This document shows, piece after piece, positions 16,630-26,331 of a stretch of 64,000 nt of DNA. The notes below the pieces were generated by a model. It did no database searches, was not told where the DNA came from, and worked only from the letters and a program-made list of their open reading frames with translations. The first letter of the stretch is position 1. Each line of letters opens with the position of its first letter. A program made the translations under genes and the position numbers. Source of the stretch: Pseudomonas sp. P5_109 (GTDB taxonomy: Bacteria > Pseudomonadota > Gammaproteobacteria > Pseudomonadales > Pseudomonadaceae); contig NZ_CP125380.1 in assembly GCF_034009455.1 (NCBI RefSeq), positions 4,539,501-4,603,500 of the forward strand. Reading direction: 5' to 3'.

Positions 16630-17574
16630 GTGCCACCCACGACCCGAGTGCTCACCATGCTTTCCAATCAGGACACCTTGATCCAGCGCATCCACCGCGA
16701 GCTGCTCGATATCAGTGACGAAGAGCTGGAACTGGAATTATCGGAAGACGGACACAACCTGGACGCCCTGTTCGATGAACACATCGAGGATGGCAGCGAG
16801 AAAGAAGCCCGGCGCCGCTACTTCGCCGAACTGTTTCGCCTGCAAGGCGAACTGGTGAAATTGCAGAGTTGGGTGGTCAAGACCGGGCACAAGGTGGTGA
16901 TCCTGTTCGAAGGTCGCGATGCCGCTGGCAAGGGTGGCGTGATCAAGCGCATCACCCAGCGCCTCAACCCCCGGGTCTGCCGGGTGGCCGCCCTGCCCGC
17001 GCCCAATGACCGCGAACGCACGCAGTGGTATTTCCAGCGCTACGTTTCGCACTTGCCCGCCGCCGGGGAAATCGTGCTGTTCGACCGCAGCTGGTACAAC
17101 CGCGCCGGGGTCGAAAAGGTCATGGGGTTCTGCAATGACGACCAGTACGAAGAGTTCTTCCGCACCGTGCCGGAATTCGAGCGCATGCTCGCCCGCTCCG
17201 GCATCCAGCTGATCAAGTACTGGTTCTCGATTTCCGACCAGGAACAGAACCTGCGCTTTCTCAGCCGCATTCACGACCCGCTCAAGCAGTGGAAACTCAG
17301 CCCCATGGACCTGGAGTCGCGCCGCCGCTGGGAGGCCTACACCAAGGCCAAGGAAATCATGCTCGAGCGCACCCACATCGCCGAAGCGCCATGGTGGGTG
17401 GTGCAGGCTGACGACAAGAAGAAGGCGCGGCTCAACTGCATTCATCACCTGCTGAACCAGATGCCGTATGAAGAAGTCGAGTTGCCGGTGATCGAGTTGC
17501 CCCAGCGCGAGCGGCAGAAAGACTATTCACGGGGGCCCGTACCGCAGGAAATCATCGTGCCGGAGGTTTACTGA
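16630..17574 (+). CDS. ppk2: Polyphosphate kinase 2
   Basis: This PPK2-family kinase has 314 residues from a GTG start. It transfers phosphate between polyphosphate and nucleoside di- or monophosphates. Walker A is FEGRDAAGKGGVIKR (about 93-107), Walker B/lid LFDRSWYNRAGVEKVMGF, and the C-terminal EAPWWVVQADDKKKARLN is family-typical. GTG 16630 has CAGGATC upstream; ATG 16657 (MLSNQD) is a possible alternative. It is divergent from the short ppx, pairing synthesis or use with breakdown of polyphosphate. A single PPK2 domain of this length would fit class I (GDP/ADP phosphorylating), which is inference. Confidence 0.92.
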   Translation: MPPTTRVLTMLSNQDTLIQRIHRELLDISDEELELELSEDGHNLDALFDEHIEDGSEKEARRRYFAELFRLQGELVKLQSWVVKTGHKVVILFEGRDAAGKGGVIKRITQRLNPRVCRVAALPAPNDRERTQWYFQRYVSHLPAAGEIVLFDRSWYNRAGVEKVMGFCNDDQYEEFFRTVPEFERMLARSGIQLIKYWFSISDQEQNLRFLSRIHDPLKQWKLSPMDLESRRRWEAYTKAKEIMLERTHIAEAPWWVVQADDKKKARLNCIHHLLNQMPYEEVELPVIELPQRERQKDYSRGPVPQEIIVPEVY

Positions 17575-17588
17575 CTCAACACAAGACC

Positions 17589-17710
17589 TGTGGCGAGGGG
17601 GCTTCTGTGGTGAGGGGGCTTGCCCCCGTTCGGCTGCGCAGCAGTCGTATATGCCCGAAGATTGCTGGGGTCGCTTCGCAACCCAACGGGGGCAAGCCCC
17701 CTCGCCACAG
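17589..17710. repeat. REP doublet, GTGGCGAGGGGGCTTGCCCCCGTT type
   Basis: The left head is itself partly duplicated (TGGCGAGGGGGCTTCTGTGG then TGAGGGGGCTTGCCCCCG) and the right head is CAACGGGGGCAAGCCCCCTC. It follows the ppk2 stop by 15 bp and may terminate it. Confidence 0.9.
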
Positions 17711-17864
17711 TTAATCACTCGCAGCAGGATTTTCGGCATCCTGATGAATGACCATCAAGCCGTCATCGAATCGTCATGAAGCGGGTGCCATACTCAGGTC
17801 ATCCAATGCGTGCTTTAACTTTCTGCTGCCTTTCCCGGCGGCTTTTTTTTGCCTGAAATCCGCC

Positions 17865-18203
17865 TTACAAACATTCCTGCGCCGCACGCTCGAACGTCGA
17901 CGGCACGAACGCCGAGGCCAGCAGCTTGCGCTCGTACAGGAACACCTTGCCGCCGTTCGAGGCCTTGTAGGTTTCCAGTACGTTGTCCGCCGCCACTTTG
18001 CTTGATACGACAATCCGGTAGCTGCGCTGGGTCTGCGACACCGTGGGCGCCAGTGCATCGTGCTGCAACTTCGGCACCACGCAATGGGTGTATTCCTCGG
18101 GCGACTTGCTGGTCTGCAAGGTCATCGTCGGGTCGTTCGGCGTGGCGCAACCGGCCAGCAGCAGCGAAGCGATTGCCAGAGTCGGGGTGAAAAAAGTGCG
18201 CAT
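17865..18203 (-). CDS. Small lipoprotein of unknown function
   Basis: This 112-residue protein has a type II signal: LAIASLLLAGC, with the lipobox Cys near residue 18 and no Asp at +2, so outer-membrane sorting is expected. The mature part has two further Cys (THCVVPKL and the C-terminal QECL), which could pair. ATG 18203 is chosen because AGGA lies 8 nt upstream, over TTG 18206. A protein of similar layout is encoded at 50023. I do not recognise a named family. Confidence 0.8.
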   Translation of the reverse strand: MRTFFTPTLAIASLLLAGCATPNDPTMTLQTSKSPEEYTHCVVPKLQHDALAPTVSQTQRSYRIVVSSKVAADNVLETYKASNGGKVFLYERKLLASAFVPSTFERAAQECL

Positions 18204-18262
18204 CAATCAGGTCCTGGAAAAAAATCGTTGGCTTGCCCGCCGCTCAGTGGACGTCGGGCCTG

Positions 18263-18925
18263 TTAATTTGTAGCTGCGGTCAATCCGGCGGATACCAGTG
18301 CCTTCAACGACGCATCGAACTGTTTCAACGCGGTCAGTTGCAGGTCGCGTTGCTGCTCGATCTGCGCGGCAATCTCGGGGGCAGCCTTGTCATGCACCCA
18401 CACCGACGGCAGTTGTTTTGCCACCGCGCCTTCGGCCTTGCCGATGTACTGCAGGCTGGCGTCGTAGAACCGCGCGGCGAAACGCGCCTCGACCCGGTCG
18501 TTGCGCTGGGTCAGCAACTGGTTGTGGGTATCGAGCATCACCACTACATCGGGATGGGCCTGCACCAGCGCATCGAGGTTGTCGTAGACCGTCACCGACA
18601 GAAAAGTCTTGTGCAGCGAACTCAACAGCCAGTCGATGGCCAGTTGCGGATCGGAGCTGTCGACAAAGGCCTGGCGAATCCGCGCATCCAGTGCGTTTTT
18701 CGCGCCATTCACGGCCACCGAGTGGTATTGCTCAAGGTATTGCAGGTTTTCCACGGTGTTTTCGCTGTAGAGCACCCCGACCGTCTGCCCGTATTGCAAT
18801 CCGCCCTGGCTCGCCGTGATGGGCGGCAGATGGCAGGCGCGTGCGTCCTCGGCGTAGGCCGATGCGGTGGATGCAACACTGCCCAGCAACAGGGCAATCA
18901 CAGCCAGTCGGGTCAAGATTTTCAT
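18263..18925 (-). CDS. Exported protein of unknown function
   Basis: This 220-residue protein has a clear signal peptide (KILTRLAVIALLLGSVASTASA). The mature protein is helix-rich, with LYSENTVENLQYLEQYHSVA and a long C-terminal helix rich in Gln, Ala and Lys (AAQIEQQRDLQLTALKQFDA). No catalytic motif or membrane anchor is visible. It lies 59 bp upstream of the lipoprotein gene on the same strand, so the two may be co-transcribed. I cannot assign a family. Confidence 0.75.
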   Translation of the reverse strand: MKILTRLAVIALLLGSVASTASAYAEDARACHLPPITASQGGLQYGQTVGVLYSENTVENLQYLEQYHSVAVNGAKNALDARIRQAFVDSSDPQLAIDWLLSSLHKTFLSVTVYDNLDALVQAHPDVVVMLDTHNQLLTQRNDRVEARFAARFYDASLQYIGKAEGAVAKQLPSVWVHDKAAPEIAAQIEQQRDLQLTALKQFDASLKALVSAGLTAATN

Positions 18926-19137
18926 CGCGCAGGTTCCTTGAGCAGCGTGTTCAATGCTGGCAATTTTCCGCCTTTGCGCAGAAAACAGAACTTGCGATTC
19001 TTGATGGTGACTATTGACTGAACCAATAGTGCATCTGGCGCAAACTTACCGGTCGATGTCGAACAAGCGGCTGTGCCGGGCGCCCACGGTTCATTACAGT
19101 GGCGTCTGCACTCAAAACCCGATCAAGGAATGGAACA

Positions 19138-19443
19138 ATGGTGACCTGCTACCTGAAATACGTGCTCGATCCCTACCAGCTCGAAGCCTTCGAGCACTAC
19201 GGCAAGTTGTGGATTCCCCTGGTGGAAAAATTCGGCGGCCAGCACCACGGCTACTTCTTGCCTTCGGAGGGCGCCAACAACATCGCCCTGGCGCTGTTCA
19301 CCTTCCCGAGCCTGGCGGCGTACGAGCATTACCGACAGCAGTCGATGAATGATCCGGAGTGCATCGCGGCGTTCAAATACGCCGAAGAGAAGAAATTCAT
19401 CCTCAGCTACGAGCGTTCATTCATGCGTCCGGTGTTTGGCTGA
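19138..19443 (+). CDS. NIPSNAP-family protein
   Basis: This 101-residue protein is a ferredoxin-like alpha/beta barrel dimer of the NIPSNAP type: VTCYLKYVLDPYQLEAFEHY, GGQHHGYFLP and ALFTFPSLAAYEHYRQ match the family pattern. Its biochemical role is unknown in bacteria. ATG 19138 has AAGGAATGG upstream; longer in-frame readings do not resemble the family. Its last 23 bp overlap the end of the convergent acetyltransferase gene. Confidence 0.88.
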   Translation: MVTCYLKYVLDPYQLEAFEHYGKLWIPLVEKFGGQHHGYFLPSEGANNIALALFTFPSLAAYEHYRQQSMNDPECIAAFKYAEEKKFILSYERSFMRPVFG

Positions 19444-19915
19444 CAGGATCGCTGGGGCAGTCTTTTTTCAGATCCAGGCAGTAGGTGTAGTAACCAGGGT
19501 CGCGCACCCAGCCCAGGGATTCATACAGGCGCTGGGCGGTGAAGTTGTCGGTGGCGGTTTCCAGGGTCATGCCTTTGCCGCCGGCCAGCTTCGCAAAATC
19601 CCGGGCGGTGTTCATCAGCAGCGTGCCGACGCCTTTGCCCCGGGCGGCGGGTGTGCTGAACAGGTCACCGAGCAGCCAGGTACGGTGGGCGTCGATCGAG
19701 GAAAAGGTTGGGAACAGTTGGACGAAGCCGAGGTTTTCACCGTCGCTGTCCTGGGCAAGGAAAATCACCGACTCGTCCCGGGCAAGTCGCTCGGCGATGA
19801 AGGCGCGCGATTGCGCCAGGTTCGACGGCTGCTCGTAGAACATCCGGTAGGCGTCAAACAAAGGGGTGATCTGGTCGATATGTGATGCGTCGGCGCGCAG
19901 GGCCTGAATAGCCAT
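19421..19915 (-). CDS. GNAT-family N-acetyltransferase
   Basis: This 164-residue protein has motif A ARGKGVGTLLMNTARDF, which binds acetyl-CoA pyrophosphate, and motif B TATDNFTAQRLYESLGW. These are typical of acetylation of small amines or protein N-termini; the substrate is unknown. ATG 19915 (MAIQALRADASHID) follows GGAG by 8 nt; longer in-frame sequence runs through the repeat at 20006 and is rejected. Its 3' end overlaps the NIPSNAP gene in convergent orientation. Confidence 0.9.
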   Translation of the reverse strand: MAIQALRADASHIDQITPLFDAYRMFYEQPSNLAQSRAFIAERLARDESVIFLAQDSDGENLGFVQLFPTFSSIDAHRTWLLGDLFSTPAARGKGVGTLLMNTARDFAKLAGGKGMTLETATDNFTAQRLYESLGWVRDPGYYTYCLDLKKDCPSDPVSQTPDA

Positions 19916-20005
19916 GAGGGTGCTCCATTGCGGTCTCAAGGAATTACAGACTAGCAATGGCAATGGAACAGCGACGTAAAATTTTCTGAAAGCACCGCGA
20001 CCCAC

Positions 20006-20097
20006 TGTGGGAGCGGGCTTGCTCGCGAAGAGAGGCCGTGTCAGTCGACATAAATGTTGAATGACACACCGCTTTCGCGAGCAAGCCCGCTCCCACA
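20006..20097. repeat. REP doublet, TGTGGGAGCGGGCTTGCTCGCGAA type
   Basis: Perfectly inverted heads TGTGGGAGCGGGCTTGCTCG and CGAGCAAGCCCGCTCCCACA surround a spacer with GTGTCAGTCGACATAAATGT, which itself pairs partly with TGAATGACAC. It lies 31 bp after the betA-like stop. Confidence 0.92.
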
Positions 20098-20128
20098 TTA
20101 GATTCCCGCATTGGATTGCGGGTTGCGG

Positions 20129-21817
20129 TCAAACGCGCACGTTACGCCCTGGCAAGGAGCTACGCTGGCTGCTTTCCCAGCCTTCGACCAACCCCACCGG
20201 CACATCCGCTGATGGCAGCATCTGCACGCCACGCACCAGATCGGACGCCCGCTCGGCGAGCATGATGGTCGGTGCATTGAGGTTGCCGTTCGGCTCGGTC
20301 GGGAACACCGAGGAGTCGATCACCCGCAGGCCGGCGATGCCGCGTACGCGCAATTCGGAATCGACCACCGCCATGTCGTCCTCGCCCATGCGGCATGAAC
20401 CGCACGGATGGTAGGTGCTTTCCAGGTTGTCACGGACGAAGGCGTCGAGATCTTCATCACTGGTCACCTGCGCGCCCGGGGCGATTTCGCCGTCGCGGAA
20501 GCGGTCCATGGCTTTCTGGCCAATGATCTCGCGGGTCAGGCGAATGCAGCGGCGGAAACCTTCGCGGTCCTCTTCGCGCTCCAGGTAGTTGAAGCGGATT
20601 TCTGGATGCTCGTACGGGTCGGCCGAACGCACGCGCACATAACCACGGCTTTTCGGTTTGTTCGGCCCGGTCAGCACCATGAAACCGTGGCCCTTGATCG
20701 GTTTGTTGCCGTCGTAGCGCATCGCTGCCGGCAGGAAGTGAAACTGGATGTCCGGCCAGCGCAGGCCCTTCTCGGAACGGATGAACCCACCGGCCTCGAA
20801 ATGGTTGGTGGCGCCCAGGCCGTCCTTGAACAGCAGCCAGCGCAGACCGATCATCAGCTTGCTCAGCGGATCCATCTTGCTGTTGAGGGTAACCGGTTCC
20901 TTGCAGCCAAACTGGATGTACACCTCGGCGTGATCCTGCAGGTTCTCCCCTACCCCCGGCAGGTCATGGCGTACGCCGATCCCGGCCTTGCGCAGGACGT
21001 CCGCCGGGCCGATGCCCGAGCGTTGCAGCAGGTGCGGCGAACCGATAGGCCCGGATGAGATCAGCACTTCGCGGTTGCAATACACCTGGTGGGTCTGGCC
21101 GCCGTGGTCATACATGACCCCCACCGCACGCTTGCCTTCGAGGATGACCTGACGGGTCATCGCGTGGGTGATCACCGTCAGGTTCGGACGGCCCATGGCC
21201 GGGCGCAGATAGGCGTTGGCGGTTGAGCAACGCACACCGTTTTTCACGGTCATGTGCATGGCGCCAAAACCTTCCTGCATGTAGCCGTTGCAGTCTTCGG
21301 TCTTGATGTAGCCCGCCTCCGCGCCAGCTTCGACCCAGGCGCCGTACAGCGGGTTTTTCATGTGGTTGCCGTTGGTGGTGTGCAGCGGCCCGGTCTGCCC
21401 GCGGTAGCTGTCGCCACCCGACTCGTAACTCTCGGCGCGCTTGAAGTACGGCAGGCAATTCTTGTAGCCCCAACCCTCGGCACCGAGGGATTCCCACTCG
21501 TCGAAGTCCAGTGCGTGGCCACGGATGTACACCAGGCCGTTGATCGACGACGAGCCGCCCAGCACCTTGCCCCGTGGGCAGTGAATGCGCCGCCCGTTGA
21601 GATGGGTCTCCGGCTCGGTTTCGTAGCGCCAGTTGTATTTCTTGGTGTTCATCGGGATCGAGAAAGCGCTCGGCATCTGGATCACTACGCTCTTGTCACT
21701 GCCGCCGAATTCCAGGACCAGCACCGAGGTGGCCGGGTCTTCGCTCAGGCGGTTGGCCAACACACAACCTGCCGAGCCAGCGCCAATGATGATGTAGTCG
21801 TATTTTTGCGTAGCCAT
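20129..21817 (-). CDS. GMC-family choline dehydrogenase-like alcohol dehydrogenase
   Basis: This 562-residue FAD enzyme has the dinucleotide motif [17 protein letters not shown] at 8-24, the GMC signature [21 protein letters not shown] near residue 80, and a C-terminal [12 protein letters not shown] with the active-site His region. Sequence and length match choline dehydrogenase (BetA), but the neighbours are an NCS1 transporter, an aldehyde dehydrogenase and a ureohydrolase, not betI/betB. The substrate may therefore be another primary alcohol. ATG 21817 is chosen because GGGAG lies 6 nt before it; ATG 21823 overlaps that site. The transporter stop overlaps the start region. Confidence 0.88.
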   Translation of the reverse strand: MATQKYDYIIIGAGSAGCVLANRLSEDPATSVLVLEFGGSDKSVVIQMPSAFSIPMNTKKYNWRYETEPETHLNGRRIHCPRGKVLGGSSSINGLVYIRGHALDFDEWESLGAEGWGYKNCLPYFKRAESYESGGDSYRGQTGPLHTTNGNHMKNPLYGAWVEAGAEAGYIKTEDCNGYMQEGFGAMHMTVKNGVRCSTANAYLRPAMGRPNLTVITHAMTRQVILEGKRAVGVMYDHGGQTHQVYCNREVLISSGPIGSPHLLQRSGIGPADVLRKAGIGVRHDLPGVGENLQDHAEVYIQFGCKEPVTLNSKMDPLSKLMIGLRWLLFKDGLGATNHFEAGGFIRSEKGLRWPDIQFHFLPAAMRYDGNKPIKGHGFMVLTGPNKPKSRGYVRVRSADPYEHPEIRFNYLEREEDREGFRRCIRLTREIIGQKAMDRFRDGEIAPGAQVTSDEDLDAFVRDNLESTYHPCGSCRMGEDDMAVVDSELRVRGIAGLRVIDSSVFPTEPNGNLNAPTIMLAERASDLVRGVQMLPSADVPVGLVEGWESSQRSSLPGRNVRV

Positions 21818-21819
21818 GG

Positions 21820-23394
21820 TCATCTCCCGACCGTCGATTCAGTGAATACCGGCAGTGGCTGCTGTTTGTGGGTCAGCGTGTCGCCGGTGGTGTATTGCGG
21901 GGAGTTTTTCTCGATCTGTTGGATCACCACTTCTTCTTGCTTGAGGTCGATCGAACGGCTCAGCCAGTAGTACGCCAGGCCTGACACGATCAGCCCGACC
22001 AGCCAGGCGATGTCGATGCTGCCCAGCGCCTTGGCGAGCGGGCCGACATACACTTCGCGCTGTTCAACGCCGTCGAAGATGTAGAAGAACGGGATCATCG
22101 AGATAAAGCCGATGGCATAGGCGGCGATACCGCGCAGTCCCCAGCTGCCATAGATGTTGCCGTGGGGCATGAAGAAGTGCGGGATGGCGTAGCGGCCCTT
22201 GCGCACGAAGAAGTAGTCGGTGAGGTTGACCGAGGTCCAGGGCACCAGAAAGTACAGCATCACCACCAGGTAGATCCCCAGCACCGACAGGCCTTTGCCG
22301 GAACTCTGGATACTCAGGGCCACGCCCAGTTGCAGCAGGATCACGAAGCCGATGGCCAGGATGCGCGCCCTGCGGGTGGGTTCGATGTGCTTGATCGAGT
22401 CGACGCAGGTCAGCGTGGTCAGCTTGGCGCTGTAGATGTTCATCGCGATCACCGGCAGGAACGCCAGGATGGTGACGACCACCACCGCCGTGCCCACCAG
22501 CGGCGACACGGTGTTGCCAACTTGCCCGAGGGCCACCAGCACGTCAGTGGAGTGCAGGTGATCGGCCAGCCAGCCACCCACGGAGATCATCCATGCACCG
22601 GACAACGAGGCACCGAGGAACACCACGGCGATCAGCTTGCCGCTGGAGGTATTTTTCGGCAGGTAGCGCGAGTAGTCCGACACATAAGGCGCGTAAGCGA
22701 TGTTGTAGCTGGCGGCCGCCGCAAACTGCGCGATGAAACCGGTCCAGTTGAAACCCAGCGGCTCACGGGCCACTTCGCCTTCCGCGAGTGCCGGCAGCAC
22801 TGCATCCGGCACCCAGCCCATCACCACCGCCATGGTCACCAGGCCATACAGCGGCAACGACAGGAACAGCGCCCATTTGAAGCTGCGGTGCATCCAGTCA
22901 TGGCCGAGAATCGCCAGCACCGCCGCCGGTATGGTCACCGCCACCGCGATCACCGCGGGGTTGAAGCCGAACAACGTGTGCAGCCCCTGCATCATCAACA
23001 CCAGGTTGACGATGTTGAAGCCGGCGAACACGAACAGCGTCGCCAGCAGCACCAGGATCACCCCGCGATAACCGAACTGCGCACGGGACTGGATCATCTG
23101 CGGCAGGCCAAGGTGCGGGCCCTGGGAGCCGTGAAATGCCATGAACAGCGTGCCGAACATGATGCCCAGCGTGCCGGCCAGGGTGGTCCACAGCGCGGTC
23201 AGGCCGACGCTCGGGCCGACGAAGCCGATGGTCATGGTGAAGAAGGTGAAATTGCCGAGGAACCAGAACGGGCCCTGGCTCGACAGTTTGTCGGTGCGCT
23301 CGCTCTCGGGGATGAAGTCGATCGAATGCGCCTCGACGACGGATTTTTCGTCGAGGCTGGACACGCTCGTGGCGGACTTGGCGTTAGTGTTCAT
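21820..23394 (-). CDS. NCS1-family transporter (copy 1 of 3)
   Basis: This 524-residue protein has about 12 membrane spans and belongs to the nucleobase/allantoin/thiamine/hydantoin NCS1 family. It carries the N-terminal [10 protein letters not shown] motif before the first span and [16 protein letters not shown] in the loop after span 2. It shares most of its sequence with the transporter at 41639-43138 and less with that at 33650. It precedes the GMC dehydrogenase with an overlapping stop, so it should import the dehydrogenase substrate. The substrate cannot be read from sequence alone. Confidence 0.9.
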   Translation of the reverse strand: MNTNAKSATSVSSLDEKSVVEAHSIDFIPESERTDKLSSQGPFWFLGNFTFFTMTIGFVGPSVGLTALWTTLAGTLGIMFGTLFMAFHGSQGPHLGLPQMIQSRAQFGYRGVILVLLATLFVFAGFNIVNLVLMMQGLHTLFGFNPAVIAVAVTIPAAVLAILGHDWMHRSFKWALFLSLPLYGLVTMAVVMGWVPDAVLPALAEGEVAREPLGFNWTGFIAQFAAAASYNIAYAPYVSDYSRYLPKNTSSGKLIAVVFLGASLSGAWMISVGGWLADHLHSTDVLVALGQVGNTVSPLVGTAVVVVTILAFLPVIAMNIYSAKLTTLTCVDSIKHIEPTRRARILAIGFVILLQLGVALSIQSSGKGLSVLGIYLVVMLYFLVPWTSVNLTDYFFVRKGRYAIPHFFMPHGNIYGSWGLRGIAAYAIGFISMIPFFYIFDGVEQREVYVGPLAKALGSIDIAWLVGLIVSGLAYYWLSRSIDLKQEEVVIQQIEKNSPQYTTGDTLTHKQQPLPVFTESTVGR

Positions 23395-23458
23395 GATGGA
23401 CTCTTATTGTTGGAAGATCATGACGAGATAACCGCGTTCTTTCGGGTGAACGACTCCC

Positions 23459-23551
23459 CTGTGGCGAGGGAGCTTGCTCCCGTTGGACTGCGCAGCAGTC
23501 CCATTTTCAGGGCCGCTTCGCGCCCCAGCGGGAGCAAGCTCCCTCGCCACA
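23459..23551. repeat. REP doublet, GTGGCGAGGGAGCTTGCTCCCGTT type
   Basis: Heads GTGGCGAGGGAGCTTGCTCC and GGAGCAAGCTCCCTCGCCAC are inverted around GACTGCGCAGCAGTCCCATTTTCAGGG. It lies between the aldehyde dehydrogenase stop and the transporter start, so it splits the operon into two possible transcripts. Confidence 0.9.
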
Positions 23552-23613
23552 AGTTCAGTGTTGCCCATGCCTACCTGGCGTTGTTGCAGATGCGTTTTGA
23601 TTGTGGGAGCGCG

Positions 23614-25125
23614 TCAGCTTGGCAGCGTGATCCACACGGCCTTGGTTTCGAGCAGGTAGTCGAGCTGCTCGGCGCCCAGGTCCTTGCCGAATCCGGACTG
23701 CTTGTAGCCACCGAACGGCATCGACGGGTCGAGGGTGCCGTGGGCGTTGACGTAGACCGAGCCTGCTTTCAAGCGCGGAATCAGGCTGTGCACCTTGCCC
23801 AGGTCGTTGGAATACAGTGCCGCGGCCAGCCCGTAAGGCGAGTCGTTGGCCAGGGCCAGTGCATCCTCTTCATCGTCGAAGGGTGCGGTGACCAGCACCG
23901 GGCCGAAGATTTCTTCCTGGACAATGCGCATGTCGTTGCGGCAGTTGGCGAAGATGGTCGGCTCGACGAAGAAGCCAGGGCCATCGATCGGTTGGCCGCC
24001 GTAGACCAGTTCGGCGCCTTCGGCCTTGCCGGTCTCGATGTACTCGGTCACGCGCTGCTTCTGCAGGGCCGAGACCAGCGGGCCGATGAAGCAGTCCGGG
24101 TCCAGGCCCGGGGCCATTTTCAGGGTGCGTGTGTAGGCGATCAGTTCACGCAGGAATTCGTCGTAGACGCTGCTATGAATATAGGCCCGTGTACCGGCGT
24201 CGCATACCTGCCCGGAGTTGAAAAACACGCCGTTGGCGACCGCTTGGGCAGCGGCCGGGATGTCGGCATCGGCGCAGACGATGACCGGTGATTTACCACC
24301 GAGCTCGAGGGTCAGGCGCTTCATGTCATCCAGCGCTGCGCGGCCGACGGTCTGGCCGACCGGGGTCGAGCCGGTGAAGGTCAGTTTATCGATGCCCGGG
24401 TGGGTGGCCATGGCCGCGCCGACCACGCTACCGCGCCCGGTGACGATGTTGATCACGCCGTCGGGAATGCCCGCTTCCTGCACCAGCTCGGCGAAACGCA
24501 GGGCCGACAGCGAAGTCAGTTCGGCGGGCTTGACCACCACGGTGCAACCGGTCGCCAGCGCCGCGCCGAGCTTCCAGGCCATAGTCTGCAGCGGGAAGTT
24601 CCACGGCACGATGGCGCCGACCACGCCCACCGCTTCCTTGCGGGTATAGGCCAGGTAGTTGCCCGGCAGCGAAGGTTCGACAGTGCGGCCGTGCAGCTTG
24701 GTGGCCCAGCCGGCGAAATAACGCAGGGTATCCACGGTGCCCTGGATGTCCACGTCCTTGGCGAAGGCAACCGATTTGCCCATGTCGATCGATTCGATTT
24801 CCGCCAGTTCAGCAGCGTTCTGTTCGATCAGGTCGGCCAGGCGTTGCATCATGCGCTCGCGCTCGGCCGGTTTGGCCTGGCGCCAGGCGCCGCCGTCGAA
24901 CTGGGCGCGTGCGGCTTGCACGGCGCGGTCCAGGTCGTCAGTGGTGCCCATGGGAATGCGGGTGATCAGGCCTTCGGTCGAGGGTTCGATGACATCGGAG
25001 GTTTCACCGTTGCTGGATTCGACCCAGGCGCCACCGATGAACATTTTCTGGACCTTGCTGAGGAAGGTCTGGGTGGCTTCGCTGACGCCGAATTTTTGCA
25101 GGTAACTTTTGACGATCGTGTCCAT
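23614..25125 (-). CDS. NAD-dependent aldehyde dehydrogenase
   Basis: The protein has 503 residues. Active-site residues are Asn176 (IVPWNFP), Glu274 (LELGGKSP) and Cys308 (FFNSGQVCDAG), and the cofactor loop GSTPVGQTVG is at 252-261. It is close in layout to betaine-aldehyde and gamma-guanidinobutyraldehyde dehydrogenases. Between an alcohol dehydrogenase and a ureohydrolase, the likely step is guanidino-aldehyde to guanidino-acid. It is 53 bp downstream of the ureohydrolase gene on the same strand. Confidence 0.92.
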   Translation of the reverse strand: MDTIVKSYLQKFGVSEATQTFLSKVQKMFIGGAWVESSNGETSDVIEPSTEGLITRIPMGTTDDLDRAVQAARAQFDGGAWRQAKPAERERMMQRLADLIEQNAAELAEIESIDMGKSVAFAKDVDIQGTVDTLRYFAGWATKLHGRTVEPSLPGNYLAYTRKEAVGVVGAIVPWNFPLQTMAWKLGAALATGCTVVVKPAELTSLSALRFAELVQEAGIPDGVINIVTGRGSVVGAAMATHPGIDKLTFTGSTPVGQTVGRAALDDMKRLTLELGGKSPVIVCADADIPAAAQAVANGVFFNSGQVCDAGTRAYIHSSVYDEFLRELIAYTRTLKMAPGLDPDCFIGPLVSALQKQRVTEYIETGKAEGAELVYGGQPIDGPGFFVEPTIFANCRNDMRIVQEEIFGPVLVTAPFDDEEDALALANDSPYGLAAALYSNDLGKVHSLIPRLKAGSVYVNAHGTLDPSMPFGGYKQSGFGKDLGAEQLDYLLETKAVWITLPS

Positions 25126-25178
25126 TTTTATTCTCTCTGCCCGGCAGTCAGAGCCTGCCGGGTCACTGGTTTCGATGA

Positions 25179-26180
25179 TCAGGCTGATGCGGTTTCGCTC
25201 TCGGCGGCCGCCCGCACCTTGCCCCGCTCGTGGAAGATGAAACCGATGCTGTTGAGCAACAGTTGCGCGGCGAGGATCGAGGTCATGCCGGTCGGGTCGT
25301 ACACCGGCGCCACTTCCACCAGGTCCATGCCGACGATGTTGCCTTTGCTGCGCTTGGCCAGGGCCTGGATGATTTCCAGCACTTCGTAGTAGAGGAAGCC
25401 GCCGTGGCTCGGGGTGCCGGTGCCGGGGGCGATGGACGGGTCGAAACCGTCGATGTCGATGGTGATGTAGTAGTTGATGTTCTGCGGGATCAGCGCCAGC
25501 ACACCCTCGACGCCGAGGCGACGCACGTCGCGCACCGAGAGAATCTTCGAGCCCGCTTCATGTGCGGCTTCGTAGTCGTCGCGGTTGGACGACGAAACGT
25601 TGCGGATGCCCATCTGGGTCATGCCGACAATGTGGTTCATTTCCGAGGCACGACGCAGCGGGTTGCCGTGGCCGTAGCGCACGCCGTGGCGTTCGTCGAC
25701 GAAATCCAGGTGTGCATCGAAGTGAATGATGTGGATCGGACCGCGGCCTTCGAAGGCCTTGATCACTGGCGCATGCACCGAGTGATCGCCGCCGAGCACC
25801 ACCGGCATCACGCCGGCGTCGAGGATCTTGCGCACGGCGTATTCGGTGTTCTTGTTACTGGTGACCATGTCGGTGTGGACGATGTCGGCATCACCGACGT
25901 CGACCATGCGCACGTCCGATGCGGTGAGGTACATCACGTCATCTTCGTGGTCGTAGGCGCCGGCGTGGCCGAAGGAAAACAGCGTCGATGCTTCACGAAT
26001 CCCGCGTGGTCCGAAGCGTGCGCCGGAGCGCCACTGGGTGCCCATGTCGTTGGGCACGCCGAGCACCGCGACGTCGGCATCCAGTGCATCCCAGTCGGTG
26101 CACACCGGGGATTTGCCAAAGGTGCAATGACCCACGAATGGCAGATTCAGGCGACCGGATTCATAACCATTGTTCGACAT
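25179..26180 (-). CDS. Ureohydrolase of the agmatinase/guanidinobutyrase family
   Basis: This 333-residue metallohydrolase releases urea from a guanidino compound. All six binuclear-metal ligands are present: His133 (GGDHS), Asp155, His157 and Asp159 (DAHLD), Asp242 and Asp244 (DIDGFDP). The SHGGFLYYE segment after TGTP lines the substrate pocket. Agmatinase, guanidinobutyrase, guanidinopropionase and guanidine hydrolase share this pattern, so the substrate is open. Downstream ALDH and GMC genes favour a guanidino-acid. ATG 26180 has GGAGAG 7 nt upstream. A LysR gene diverges from it. Confidence 0.92.
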   Translation of the reverse strand: MSNNGYESGRLNLPFVGHCTFGKSPVCTDWDALDADVAVLGVPNDMGTQWRSGARFGPRGIREASTLFSFGHAGAYDHEDDVMYLTASDVRMVDVGDADIVHTDMVTSNKNTEYAVRKILDAGVMPVVLGGDHSVHAPVIKAFEGRGPIHIIHFDAHLDFVDERHGVRYGHGNPLRRASEMNHIVGMTQMGIRNVSSSNRDDYEAAHEAGSKILSVRDVRRLGVEGVLALIPQNINYYITIDIDGFDPSIAPGTGTPSHGGFLYYEVLEIIQALAKRSKGNIVGMDLVEVAPVYDPTGMTSILAAQLLLNSIGFIFHERGKVRAAAESETASA

Positions 26181-26331
26181 TTCTAGCCTCTCCACTTCTT
26201 GTTATCGGCTTGACGGACTGCAAGGCGACCGCCGTTGGAAAGACTATGGGCGCAGGTTTTCGTGGAAAAAATGCTAAACATCAGATACTCATATCGGCAT
26301 TCCCGATGCATCCACGTGCCGGAGGTGCCAG

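Noticed and set aside
22162..24291. + strand open frame of 709 codons opposite the NCS1 and ALDH genes
   Set aside because: Antisense shadow in high-GC DNA; crosses an intergenic REP element; composition rich in His, Arg and Gln as expected of reversed coding sequence.
20129..25125. Calling the GMC and ALDH genes betA and betB
   Set aside because: The sequences are similar, but there is no betI, a transporter and REP separate them, and a ureohydrolase belongs to the cluster; a choline role is not supported by context.
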